From Arabidopsis thaliana (lineage: Eukaryota; Streptophyta; Magnoliopsida; Brassicales; Brassicaceae): a stretch of 64,000 nucleotides of DNA. How positions within the stretch are numbered: position 1 is the first letter of the stretch; the number at the start of each line of letters is the position of its first letter. Positions 34,352-45,024 of this stretch are shown here, one piece after another. The position numbers and the translations under genes were made by a program. The stretch lies in assembly GCF_000001735.4 (NCBI RefSeq), contig NC_003076.8:24865835-24929834 (forward strand). Direction: 5' to 3'. Under the pieces are notes generated by a model that was not told the DNA's origin, searched no databases, and saw only the letters and a list, made by a program, of their open reading frames with translations.

Positions 34352-37276
34352 CTATGGAACTGCATCAGCTTCCACTCTTTGGTTTGAGGAAATGCAACTT
34401 TCATTGATTAACTCAATAACAGTCGCAGAATCAGGAATATATTGGAGTCGAACCATGTTCTCCATAACCTTCTCAGCTACCTCCATTTCTCCCACTTTAG
34501 CAAAACCAGAGAGTAGAGCCCGGCATGTTGAAATACTTAGCTTACACCCATCATCAACAGCGTTCTTAGCAAACATTTGATCCACAAGCACAAGTGCTTT
34601 TGTCGTCATCCCTTCTTTCAGGAAAGCATTGATGATAACACTATACATTATGTGGTCTGGTTCAATTCCTGCAGCAATCGCCTCATCAAATACAGGAAAC
34701 ATTTCAGCTCTTCTACCCATTTTATCATACCCGTTTAGAAGAGATGTGTAAGTTATAACAGTAGGCATCAGATTAGCGTTCTGCATCTGGTGAAAGAGCT
34801 CCTTTGCAGCTTCCAAGTTTCCTTCCTTGCATAGATAATCAATCATAATGTTGTATGTTACGTCATTGGGCTTGCCAAACCTATCAAACGACCCATCCAT
34901 TAGCCGATTTAACACTTCTGTTTTTAATTCTGTTTTTCCAAACTTAAAAACCCAATTGATCAAAGCATTGAAAGGGGCGGTACTAGAAGCACAGCCCTTC
35001 TTGTTTGTCCCAAAGATGGTTATAGCTCTTTCCACATCGTTCAATCTGCAACACCCATCCACGAGTGTTGTGTACACAAAACTATCAGGAACTAATCCCT
35101 TTAGTTTCATCTCATCAAATAACCGAAAAGCCTCAGCTAGATCCCCAGATTTGCAATATCCATCTATAATTGTACAGTAGGTCACTGCATTCGGGTGAAG
35201 ACCTTTAACTGACATTTCATCAAGCAGTTCCTTAGCTTTTTCAATTTCACCAGATCTGCAAAAGCCACCAAGTAACATGTTGTATATGATAACATTAGGA
35301 GTCAAACCTTCTTCAACCATCTCATCAAAAATACTAGAAGCCTTCTGCATATTTCCCAACTTAGAAAATCCATTAATGAGAACACCATAAGAGAATACAT
35401 CAGGTGCAATACCCTTCCCACGCATTTCGCGGAAAATCTCCTCGGCATCATCTACTTTATCATTTTTAAAAAGACCATTCATAAGAACAGTGTATGTTTT
35501 AGCATCCCCCAGGATCCCTTGGTCAACCATGGATCTATATGCTGAACACGCCTCTATTACTTTCCCCTTTTTGCAATACTCATTGATCAAACCCGTGCAA
35601 AGAACCTTATTTGGAAGTACGCCACATTCCCGCATCTCTTTCACATACTTATCTGCAGATGCAAATTCACTTGCCTCTATATATCCACTGATAAAAGCCC
35701 CATAGGTGAAAGCATTAGGCTTTAATCCGTTCTCGACCATTTCAACCAGAAAAGACCTTGCTTCGTCCATTCTTTTAGCTTTTGAAAGGCCAATTATAAG
35801 GGAATTGTAGCAAAATATGTCTGGTGCGATTCCTTGTTCTTTCATTTCTTTTAACACCCTCATTGCATCTCCAAACCTACTATTCTGGAGAAAGGTTTTG
35901 ATCAATGTGGTATATATAACCACATTGGGTCTGCAACCACTTGCAATCATTTCCTTCACAATGTTATAAGCTCCATCGAGATCCCCAGAAGAGCACATGC
36001 CTTTCACCACTGTACCATAAGTATATGGAGATATGACAATGTTCCTCTTTTTCATTTCAACAAGTAACTCATAACCCTGACGTACATTCTTTTCTCGACA
36101 GTATCCTTCGATCAGACTAGCATAAGCCTGAGCCTGTGGTATCAGTCCGGATGCGATCATTCCATCAAAGAGAGCCTTTGCCTTCTCCATCACCCCTTCC
36201 TTTGACATCACACAAATACAACAATCATACATATAAGGTTTGATGTTAATACCATGTGAAACCATCTCATGGACTAGTCCTTTCGCAGCATCTGCATTTC
36301 TACCCTTCAGTAAGCCATCAATCAGTAAACTATAAGTATGATTATCAAGAGACACACCTAAACTATCCATCTCTACCAGCAACGATTTAGCATCTTCTAG
36401 TCTCTTTATCTTACACAACCCATCTATAAGTACATCGTATGTATACTTCAATGGCACCAATCCTTTGCAAATCATCGACTCCTTAAGCTTAAGTGCTCCA
36501 TCCACATTCAAAGTAGCCGTCCTGAATTCTTTTTCCGTTTTAAAAAGAACATCTTTCCCCAACTGAACATTCCCAGCCCTACAATGAGCAATAATCAACA
36601 TATGATAGGTCTTAACATCAAATACTACATTTCTCTCAACCATCCCCTTATACACATCCCAAAACAAATCCAGCCGGTTCCACCTCAACAACGCATCCAA
36701 CAAAACTTTACATCGTGACAAACGAGGAACCAATTCCAAACCCATAGAGCTAGAAAACACAAACACAGCTTCTTCTATATACCCTTTTGCAATGTATCCA
36801 TCAAACAATATCCCAAATAGAACTCCATCATCACTCTTTCCCACAAACTCTTGTGAACATCTCACAATCGAACTCCAAACCTCAGCTACAGGCCAATTTC
36901 TCTCAATCATCCGTTCTACAACACTAAGAGCTTTCTCAAAACTACCGAAATTACACAAATCCAAAGCGAGAAACGAAAACGAATCCAATTTCTGCTCTGT
37001 GACTTTTTGAGAATCGACCCAGTTGAAGAAACTCAAAAGCTTAGAGGGATCATCGACGCGTTTGGATCGTAAAACGGAGAGAACTACTTCTGGATTTATC
37101 TCGATTGAAAGATTCGAAGATACCAGAGTGTCACGCCAGTTCTCTTGCTTGAGAATTCCCGCTATTTCAGCTGATGCGTCGGAAAGTTTCTCAACGTTAA
37201 CGGAAAACGACCGGAAAAGTAAAAAATTCGCTCTCGTGACCAAAGTTCTCTTCCTGAACAACATCGATCCCATCAT
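34352..37276 (-). CDS. P-class pentatricopeptide repeat protein (974 aa)
   Basis: A single intronless frame, as usual for plant PPR genes. The track can be extended to 37393, but I place the start at ATG 37276 (MMGSMLFRKR): it opens an Arg/Ser/Phe-rich, acid-poor presequence (ANFLLFRSFSV) typical of mitochondrial import, and the extra upstream 39 residues overlap the promoter GGCCCA boxes. From about residue 190 there are roughly 20 tandem 35-residue P-type repeats (for example YNSLIIGLSKAKRMDEARS and YGVLINGFSKLGNMQKASS). No E, DYW or SMR domain follows; the end is a short tail (NQRVEADAVP). P-class PPR proteins bind organellar RNA base by base to stabilise, splice or process it; the RNA target is not known to me. 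Likely locus At5g61990. Confidence 0.93.
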   Translation of the reverse strand: MMGSMLFRKRTLVTRANFLLFRSFSVNVEKLSDASAEIAGILKQENWRDTLVSSNLSIEINPEVVLSVLRSKRVDDPSKLLSFFNWVDSQKVTEQKLDSFSFLALDLCNFGSFEKALSVVERMIERNWPVAEVWSSIVRCSQEFVGKSDDGVLFGILFDGYIAKGYIEEAVFVFSSSMGLELVPRLSRCKVLLDALLRWNRLDLFWDVYKGMVERNVVFDVKTYHMLIIAHCRAGNVQLGKDVLFKTEKEFRTATLNVDGALKLKESMICKGLVPLKYTYDVLIDGLCKIKRLEDAKSLLVEMDSLGVSLDNHTYSLLIDGLLKGRNADAAKGLVHEMVSHGINIKPYMYDCCICVMSKEGVMEKAKALFDGMIASGLIPQAQAYASLIEGYCREKNVRQGYELLVEMKKRNIVISPYTYGTVVKGMCSSGDLDGAYNIVKEMIASGCRPNVVIYTTLIKTFLQNSRFGDAMRVLKEMKEQGIAPDIFCYNSLIIGLSKAKRMDEARSFLVEMVENGLKPNAFTYGAFISGYIEASEFASADKYVKEMRECGVLPNKVLCTGLINEYCKKGKVIEACSAYRSMVDQGILGDAKTYTVLMNGLFKNDKVDDAEEIFREMRGKGIAPDVFSYGVLINGFSKLGNMQKASSIFDEMVEEGLTPNVIIYNMLLGGFCRSGEIEKAKELLDEMSVKGLHPNAVTYCTIIDGYCKSGDLAEAFRLFDEMKLKGLVPDSFVYTTLVDGCCRLNDVERAITIFGTNKKGCASSTAPFNALINWVFKFGKTELKTEVLNRLMDGSFDRFGKPNDVTYNIMIDYLCKEGNLEAAKELFHQMQNANLMPTVITYTSLLNGYDKMGRRAEMFPVFDEAIAAGIEPDHIMYSVIINAFLKEGMTTKALVLVDQMFAKNAVDDGCKLSISTCRALLSGFAKVGEMEVAEKVMENMVRLQYIPDSATVIELINESCISSNQRVEADAVP

Positions 37277-37358
37277 CACCGATACCGGAGATCCTCGTCG
37301 GAGATGATGATTAAATCCAAATACGATTTTAAAAAAAACATCTATGATTATTCCATAA

Positions 37359-37393
37359 GGCCCATTTATAATTGGGCTTTTAGGCCCAAACAC
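37359..37393. promoter_or_regulatory. Site II cluster of the PPR gene
   Basis: Three TGGGCY-type boxes (GGCCCA, TGGGCT, GGCCCA) lie within 35 bp, 85-115 bp upstream of the PPR start codon. This promoter type is frequent in nuclear genes for mitochondrial proteins (known), which fits the predicted presequence. Confidence 0.6.
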
Positions 37394-37423
37394 TTACGGG
37401 CTCCTTGCATATCCGATGGTATA

Positions 37424-37472
37424 TAGAGAATTTTTTTTTTGTCGGCCAATGGTTTTTACTTTTTAGAGAATT
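37424..37472. mobile_element. Poly(T) micro-insertion with 9-bp direct repeats
   Basis: TAGAGAATT occurs at 37424-37432 and 37464-37472. Between them are eight further T and then GTCGGCCAATGG plus a T-rich tail. The start of the non-T part (GTCGGCC) resembles GGTCAACC in the insertion at 45-105. Two bases of the repeat are T and could belong to the T-run, so the evidence is moderate. Confidence 0.35.
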
Positions 37473-40298
37473 GGTAGGTTTGTTTTACATTTCAAGGAAA
37501 TTAATTACATGTGATTTACGATTTTGATACTAGAGATTATTAGAGAAACTCACATATTGATGTGTGATTATTTTTAGTCATAGAGATCGAATTAAATAAT
37601 AATAGATAGATAGATAGGCGTCTGGAGAATTCGTATGGGAGGGGTTATGGGAGAGATATGATGAAGATCCCCACTAGAGTTGAAATTCAAATGGTGCATG
37701 AATGTTTACCCAAATACTTAGTGTGTGAAATGCATGGTTTGACCAACTTTCTTTCTTATTTTGTTTTGACATGAGAGAACATTTTTGAGAAAAGTCGACG
37801 GGTATGGGTAAAACGTTAACTAATACTAAATCCATTTGTTTTAAAATTTATAAAACGTGTTATTGTTAATTCCACTACATGTGGGGTGTGTATTTACATG
37901 ATCTAGGCTTTGACGATTTCTTTGTATAAATATGTCAGGGGTAAAAAAACGTCACTTAAAATCATGAGATTTAGCTATTTTATTTTGAACTATAAAGTCA
38001 CCCCAAAGAAGACCTCCCAAAAAAAAAAATCAATGTAACCCTTGAATAGCTTACGAGTCTAAAATCATAAGTGGAATAATAAAATAGCATTATTCACCCT
38101 AGAAGAGTCTCCTTAACCATTATAACTAGAGTTACTACGATTGGATGTTAGATAAAGCGATATACCATCGATGAAACTTCTGAACTAAATCTTAATTATG
38201 CTAACATTGGTAAGTAATCATTTGTAAGATCAAATTTGGATCAAAATCCAAGTTTAAAATATCAGTCACCCAAAATCAACTTTATATAAACATAATAGCT
38301 AGTATTTGCTAAAGTAAGAAGAAAATCGTATAGGTAAGATTATTTATTAATAAATGTTGCTTTTTAGAATTGTTGTTACATAGCTCCAAGTTGATTAATC
38401 TTGCACAAAAATAAATAAAATAAACAATTGTGTTGGAAGCAAGGAAGCAGTGACTAAAAGTCTAAAGAAAACAACTTAACCAAGCAAGACTAAAATCATC
38501 TTAAGACGCTTTCATCGTCATTAGATACAATTAATTAATTATTGTTTATGACCCATCGACCCAAGTTGGCTTCAAAAACTAGTGCACTCCATTTTAATAA
38601 CCATTATGTGTTTAGTGATAAGATAAAATAATAATTTGCGTTTCTATTGACGAAACGATTAAAAGTATTCGTTTTCTTAAAGTGATGTTTAGACAGAAAT
38701 AGTATACCTTCACTAAGATAGGGAAGTTTTCCAAATTCTATTAGCAAATAGTTATATTTTGCAAAAAGATTATTTACCTTGTCTAACCAAAAGAATTACT
38801 ATGAATTTTAATTAATTTAACTAATAAATTTTAAATACAAATTGTGTCTGTATTTTGAAATTCTAACTCAAGTTCAAGTTCCTAGCGATGATTTTAAATA
38901 AATGGCATAAGCCGACAACATTGAAGCACTGTCGGTGGGGGAGAGTCCGTATTTAAGATTGTTACAGATAATTATGAAAATTTATTTTTGTCGTATTTTC
39001 TTCATAATTTGACCACATCAAATACAAATGTTTATGCAAACTATTCTTAATTAGACGAACCAAATCACGAGGACAGGAATCTCGACACGTCACACGTGGG
39101 CATATTGATTTAAGTCCGACTAATTGAAACCAAAACCAAAGAACAATTAATAAATATCAAATTGCTAATTTTATAATCAAAAGAAAAATTAATTAGAAAA
39201 TTTGATGCCAACGTTTATTAATGACCAATAAAAATCATAAGATTGATTAGTCATTAGAAAAAAACTAAAACTGTATACATATTGGGGGATAAAGACGGTC
39301 CAAAATGTCCAGCACAAACGTATTCCATGCAGTCTTTGACAACTAGCAACAAGCTTAATTATATAATCAAAATGTTAAATGATTATGCTTTATACATAAA
39401 CCAAATTATGTTATCTCTAATTGACTTGATAGAGGAGGTTATCTTCTATGGTGGAGCCATTTTGATTAATTTATCATTAAATAGATATTTATTTAATTTA
39501 TCCTATGATTTTTGATAAAAAAAAATTTGACGTACATGGACGGCTACAGTTGTGTGTATGTGTATTAATGGGTTTTGTTTGTTTTTATTTGGATCTTTTT
39601 GTTCTGAGTTTTTGTTTATATTGAAATTTTGTATAAGCATTAAGGAAACCATTTGTTTTCATAAATAGGTGATTACTTCGAATAGTCAAAGAGGAGGCTT
39701 TGTATATATCTTTTCTAATGGTGGGCTAGAAAAAGACATGGAACAAATGGAAGAATCGTAAAGATCAAAGACTTAAAAATTCTTAACATTTCATATAAGT
39801 TTCTCACAAACTTGGAAAAGAGGTGATCAAATGGGTCATTCAATAGTTTAGTACTCACTCTTTGTATGTCTACCAACATTTTCATGTTGAGCATTCTCTT
39901 ATATCCATTCCATTTGAGATATTGAATGGAATATGGACACTCTTGATCTTTCATTATGAGGCTTGGGTTTTAGTCATTAGTCTTAAGCTTTACCATCGCA
40001 GATTTTGTATTAATTGTTTTATTGATCAAGTGGACTAATTGGAATTTGTTGCAAATGATAATACATGTGATTAAAGAAGCAGGTAGGTAGGGTGCTTTAT
40101 ATGGCTGGACCGTTTTAAAGTTGGTGTTGTGTTTTTATTTATTTCCAGCTTTAAGATATGATTCTCACTTTTTCTCTGCGAGAAAGATAGAACGAAAAAA
40201 AGTCATTAGCAAAAATTATAACGTCAATAATAATACTAATGGTAGTTACAAAAAAGTGACTTCATTTTATAAATGAATATAAAAATAACACAAAAATA

Positions 40299-40306
40299 TG
40301 ACGTCA
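40299..40306. promoter_or_regulatory. TGACGTCA palindrome (C-box)
   Basis: A perfect 8-bp TGACGTCA palindrome in the ARF2 distal upstream region, a consensus site for plant bZIP (TGA/HY5-type) factors. It is a sequence match only. Confidence 0.4.
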
Positions 40307-40493
40307 TCATCTGTAGTCTAGCCTAGGCCGTTTCTTCACCTAAATGACTGTCACGCAACGTGCATGACTAGACGTAACCGAACTCTATAGGAACAGACTT
40401 TCTTAAAATAAAATAAATGCAATTTTTAAAACGAAAGGAAAAATACAAAAAAATGAAAACGAGTAATTCATTATGGCTTTTACCTGCGAGACC

Positions 40494-41211
40494 CACGTGC
40501 GTTGGAAAGTAGACTGGTCACCACGTGGCGTGTGACCATTCGTTTTCTGGATAACCGGCAAGTCACTCCAGCGTTATCCGGAAATTTGTAAAAACGACAT
40601 GTAAATCAACTCGTTTGAATAGAATGGCTCGAGTCCACCAATCAAATCTCACGAGCCATTTTGTAACTGACCACCGAGTAATCTGTAATCTGAGCTCTTT
40701 TATTAATCGGATTGAATAAATTCGCTTGGAGTCCGTCAGTCGTGTCCGTGAGCGCGTGTCTCACTCGCTTGAGCTGATGAAGTGCGATAATGACGTGGCA
40801 TGTTGGGATGGAGACCAAAGACCAGCATTTTATTTTATTTTATAGTAACTAATTTTAAAAACCAAACAACCTGAGATTAAAATTTTAATTTTTACTGTAC
40901 TGTAGTAAATTTGGGTCCTGATTAAGATTAGGCATATTTATCTCATAGTTTATAACAAGTAGCAGCTGAAATTTGTATTACTAGCTTATAGTAATTAAAC
41001 TAAAAACTACGTTCCAGGTTTTAAATTATTGTTTAAAGAAGATATAATAATATATTAAGAAAATAGTTAATTAAGGTAAGGAGGAAAGTAGGGTTTGGTC
41101 TGTAGGTTAGGGTTCAAAGAGGGAAGAGATTAGGAGAAAGGAAGCATGAAGGCATGACCCATTTCTTCAATTAGTGCTCCTTAATCTGGTGACACGTGTA
41201 GGTCCCACGTG
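40494..41211. promoter_or_regulatory. G-box/ABRE cluster
   Basis: CACGTG occurs at 40494-40499, 40522-40527, 41193-41198 and 41206-41211, with GACGTGGC at 40792. The second box sits inside an inverted repeat GGTCAC...GTGACC (40516-40537). Others follow at 41771 and 42529, and one precedes at 39093. Such density is uncommon for AT-rich spacer and suggests a distal bZIP/bHLH-responsive enhancer or an unrecognised transcript's promoter. Confidence 0.4.
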
Positions 41212-42862
41212 TAATCACTTCACATTGTTATTTTTCAAAAAATCAATTAGTAAAAACAAAACTTTGTCCATCATCAAATAGTAGTAGTTTTTTATGTGTG
41301 GTTACAATATTGTAAGAAGCTCTCCCCCTTTTACTATGTAATTCAACCCCACTCTAATTTTTAAAATATTTATGTAAAGCTTTACCCGAAAACAATCTAT
41401 CATGGGTTGGTAATGACACATTTCATTAACAGTGTTAGAGAATGATTCCTTTAATTTTTCTACAGTAAAATGTTAGGTGATCTCATTGTACTACATCGGA
41501 AAATACTCAAAATTATGTCGTGTAATTTAGATAATGGACGAATATGGTTTTGAAATATTTATGGATACCCAACAAGATTTCTTAACTAGAAAGACAAAAA
41601 AATAGAGCACATTTTGCTCGTTTTCCATCAACCCTATTTCTCCAATTTGTTCACATCATGATCAAAAATACAGTAGCAATTAAAAAATAAAATAACAAAT
41701 ATAAATGGCTATATAGATCAACCCTATCTAGCTATTAGTATTACTAGAAATTGACAATAAAGGAAACATTCACGTGTGTGAGCATGTACTACTCTACACA
41801 CATGTCCACAGTTATTATATACTGAGTACTAGTATACGTTGATGTTATCAATAATAAAAACTCGAAATTAAGTATTATTTTCTTATAATAATCTATTTAA
41901 CCATATTTGCTACTGTACTATTTAGTCTATTTTCTTTTGCCAACCTTTGTATTAAATATTTGTACTATTAGTTTCAATTATAGGTCTATCACTATGTATA
42001 TGTCCGAATAATGGTCTAAAATTGTTAATATAAAATACAGATTTTATTTCAGCTAAAGATAGTTGAAATTACACAAGAAAATAGAAGAGATAAAAATGAT
42101 CAATCAGCTATGTAAGACGTCGTATGGATAGTTCAATAATTGTGGTAATACTTAAAGACATATATCAAAATTATCAACAAGCCTCGAACACAAACTTTAC
42201 AAAAAGCCTGTGTCTACTTTATGAGTGTTTGATTATTAAATTGCAAGGTCGTAGTATAAAAATTTCGTAGGCTTTCAGGACACAAGATTAAATTCATTTA
42301 TCTAAATGGTGATGGAGTACTTTTATTTTTATATATCAAAATGGTGATGATATACGAAGACCATATATTTAGATTATTAAAGAAAAAACGAGAAAAGAAG
42401 AAAGAAAATATAAAAAAATGGTTTTTCTTTTTAACGGACAAAGATTCCTACAATGGTTGCTTTTAGACCACACACAAATGCTACACAGTACTCTTGGGTC
42501 CCACACCTCTTAGCAAGTGCGTTACCAACACGTGAATTTCCTCTCCCCATTTTCTCGTCCTTTTCCTCTCAATATTGTATCGTCTCGTTTTCCTTGTCAT
42601 ATCGCGTGTGACGTGTTATTGGCTTATTGCTGAACAGTCTTCTTTTTTATTTTCCATCGTTATCCTGATTTTTTTTTTTTTCCAAATTTGATTTTCATGG
42701 TTTGTAATTTTGCAATAGATTTTGTGTTTCACAGAGAGATAGTTTACGTGTTGTTAAAAATAATTTGTGCAAAATAGTGTGCGTGTGTTAAATATTAAAC
42801 GATATATAATAATTAGAAGAAAATAAAAAGTTTTGTCGCGATTAGTTATTTGATATTTACCT

Positions 42863-43137
42863 TGTTCTTTTGTTTATCGCTGCGACAAGCACCGACGGTA
42901 TAAAATATAAAGAAAAAAAGAAAGAGAGATGAAGGTGAGATGAATGAAAGAGTCGCAGCGACAGATCTGAAGAGATAGGAGAAAGGGAATTTGAGACGCT
43001 GAAAATTCCAGCGTCTACGGAATGGCCGAATTACAGTCGATGCGGCAGAGATGAAAAAAATGAGAAATGAAAGTGAAAAAGAGATGAGAACTTTTTTTGG
43101 GTCGCAGGTAGCTGACGCAGCAATCAACAAAAGAACA
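42863..43137. mobile_element. TIR-flanked MITE-like element (~275 bp)
   Basis: The left end (42863-42890, starting TGTTCTTTTGTTTATCGCTG) and the reverse complement of the right end (43111-43137) agree at about 21 of 24 aligned positions. Inside are further copies of the end motif GTCGCAGCGACA (42952-42963) and GGGTCGCAGG (43099-43108), and an 8-bp stem AGACGCTG/CAGCGTCT (42994-43016). Terminal inverted repeats plus subterminal copies are characteristic of non-autonomous DNA transposons. I cannot see an obvious target-site duplication, so the exact boundaries and superfamily remain open. It contains no transposase. Confidence 0.55.
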
Positions 43138-44070
43138 TGGCCAACGTTTTAGTAGATACTACTATAAAAGAAAAAGGTTGATTTAATTCATTCGTAATTT
43201 GGACTTAATTTTTTTTTAGGAACACTAATTAATCTTATTTGCCAGCTGTATGAGTGGACTACAATAAACTCTTGTCTATAAACCAGATTTTCTTCCTTTT
43301 TAACGCTTCCACTTACAACAATATATGTAAATATGTAATTATGACGGGGCATACGGAAATTTAATTTTTGAAGCAGATTCATCCCATTAGCCAGCTGTAT
43401 TAAGTGGTAATCCAAGAGTTAATTTAGTTGTTCAGCAAATGATTTTAGATAAAATCAACTACTAGTTTAAAATAACTATCGAATGACTGTTAAGGCTTCG
43501 TATTTTTTGTTCTGCCATCAGGATATCATAAATATGGTTGAGGTTCGTATAATATTCGACGATCTTTTATATATCTGAGTTGTAATTGAATTAGAGAAAA
43601 TAAAAAACAGATAATGAAACGTCTTTGTTTTTCCATAAAAAGAAAAACAGGGTAAATTAAAGTACGAGAGATTCACGAGACGAAAATTCCTAGAGGCGCA
43701 CGATAGCCAAAAGACCATAGAAAATGACATCCGAAATATCTTTAAAATGCTAAAATGCACATATTTTTCTGGTGCCACGTAGCATTTTTCTCCCTCTCTC
43801 GTTCTCTCTACGTCCACCCAGACCTGCCTGTTCACAGCACGACAAAGCCACTTCCCAATAAAAACACAACACCTTTCCCATTGACGCTCTCTTTCCCAAA
43901 CACCGTTATCCTCTTTACCCAATCAAAAGTTGACGCTTGCTCACGACTTGTTGACGCCGTTAGTCCCATCTAAAAAAGTAAAGCAGCCTTTCTTACTTGC
44001 TAATCCCCTCTACACATTTAATTTATTTTCTCCCCTAATGGATTTTTTTTGGCAACTTGAGTATTTATTT

Positions 44071-44133
44071 TTCAACTCACAGTAACTGTAAATAAATAAA
44101 AGTATTCAACTCACAGTCACCAGTAAATAAATA
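44071..44133 (+). repeat. Tandem duplication of ~29 bp
   Basis: TTCAACTCACAGTAACTGTA... (44071-44098) is repeated as TTCAACTCACAGTCACCAGT... (44105-44133), both ending AAATAAATA. It is an ordinary local duplication in the ARF2 upstream region. Confidence 0.7.
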
Positions 44134-44426
44134 CTACCAGACCATAGTTTTTTCAAGAATTGTTTTGGTCAACAATTTTAGGATGACTTAAATTGCTATA
44201 TTTCTGGGGAAATACGACTTGGAAATGTCTGCAATTTGGGTCTTTTCTTCAATTTATCTTCTCCAATTTGTTTTTTAAAAAATTAAATTTTAGAAAAGGA
44301 TATGTCAATTTTTTCTATTGAAAAGGCTTTATTAAAAAATAAGAAAAAGTGGAGGAAAGAAAATAAAATCGTCACTTGTCTTTGGTTTTGTGAGGTCGCA
44401 GACCCTGGTCCCCCGGAAATGGTTAC

Positions 44427-44480
44427 AACCGGTAATAGCCGGTATGAAAGAGGGAATGGTAACCGGTGAATGCCGGTTAT
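44427..44480 (+). promoter_or_regulatory. Duplicated ACCGGT...GCCGGT motif before ARF2
   Basis: AACCGGTAATAGCCGGTAT (44427-44445) and AACCGGTGAATGCCGGTTAT (44461-44480) are near copies. Four CCGGT cores fall within 54 bp, just upstream of the presumed ARF2 leader. The factor is unknown to me. Confidence 0.45.
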
Positions 44481-44614
44481 CCATATGGGTTAGAAGTTTA
44501 CCGCGGTTGAAATGATTGAAGCTGAGTTTTGACTACCTCTGGTTAAGCCCATTGGTCGCCTCATACCCAGAAAAACAAAAGGATAGGAAAGACGAAGAAA
44601 TAAAAAGAGAGAGA

Positions 44615-45012
44615 ATGTTAGAGAGACAAACTCTGAGAGACAAAACAAGAGAAAATCGCTCGTCGTCGGTATTCAAGCGTCTGTGACTCCGATAAAGCCT
44701 AGACTAGCGAGGACGGCGAGAGAGAGAGAGAGAGAGCTTTGGAGTTGTCGTATCTCTAAATCGGAGGCAATTTGAGGTGAAATTGGTGGTTTTATCGTTT
44801 GATTCTAGGGTTTATCTTCTCTGATAGTTTTATCGAGTAATGTCAAGGAGCTAAACTAGTGGTGATTGTGTTTGTTAGTGAGATAAAGACAAAGGAAGGA
44901 ATCAAGTGGACTACCGAAGCGAGTTTTGAGCTTTTTCAGAGACGGATTTGGAGATTTCTTGTTGATATCGTCTGCTTAGAGGCTTATTTGGTACCAGATG
45001 AAACAGATCTGA
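44615..45012 (+). promoter_or_regulatory. Upstream ORFs in the ARF2 leader
   Basis: Three ATG-initiated short frames precede the ARF2 ATG: 44615-44686 (24 codons including stop), 44840-44854 (ATG TCA AGG AGC TAA) and 44998-45012 (ATG AAA CAG ATC TGA). The last ends only 12 bases before the main ATG at 45025. Whether all are in the mature leader depends on the transcription start and any leader intron. ARF transcripts are known for uORF control involving reinitiation factors. Confidence 0.5.
44718..44736 (+). repeat. (GA)n microsatellite in the ARF2 leader
   Basis: A 19-base GA run in the 5' UTR region. GA repeats are binding sites for plant BPC/GAGA factors and are also length-variable. Confidence 0.75.
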
Positions 45013-45024
45013 GCTTCGGAAGGT

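Larger units (their letters stand above)
37277..45024. other. Divergent gap between the PPR gene and ARF2 (7.7 kb)
   Basis: This is the largest gene-free stretch. It holds the PPR promoter (37277-37500), long AT-rich spacer, a G-box-rich zone (39090-42540), a TIR element (42863-43137), three TTGACGC W-box-like sites (43881, 43930, 43951), a short tandem duplication (44071-44133), a CCGGT duplicated motif (44427-44480) and the ARF2 leader from about 44590. Frames such as 39715-39954 (-) and 43518-43922 (-) show no family resemblance. I found no convincing protein gene or tRNA; a non-coding transcript cannot be excluded. Confidence 0.5.

Noticed and set aside
37277..37393. 39-residue N-terminal extension of the PPR protein
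   Set aside because: It overlaps the site II promoter boxes and would bury the mitochondrial presequence that starts at MMGSMLFRKR.
42846..43130. Minus-strand 94-codon frame
   Set aside because: It coincides with the TIR element and is Ser/Phe-rich low-complexity translation of it.
43518..43922. Minus-strand 134-codon frame upstream of ARF2
   Set aside because: No domain, biased composition and no splice context; probably chance.
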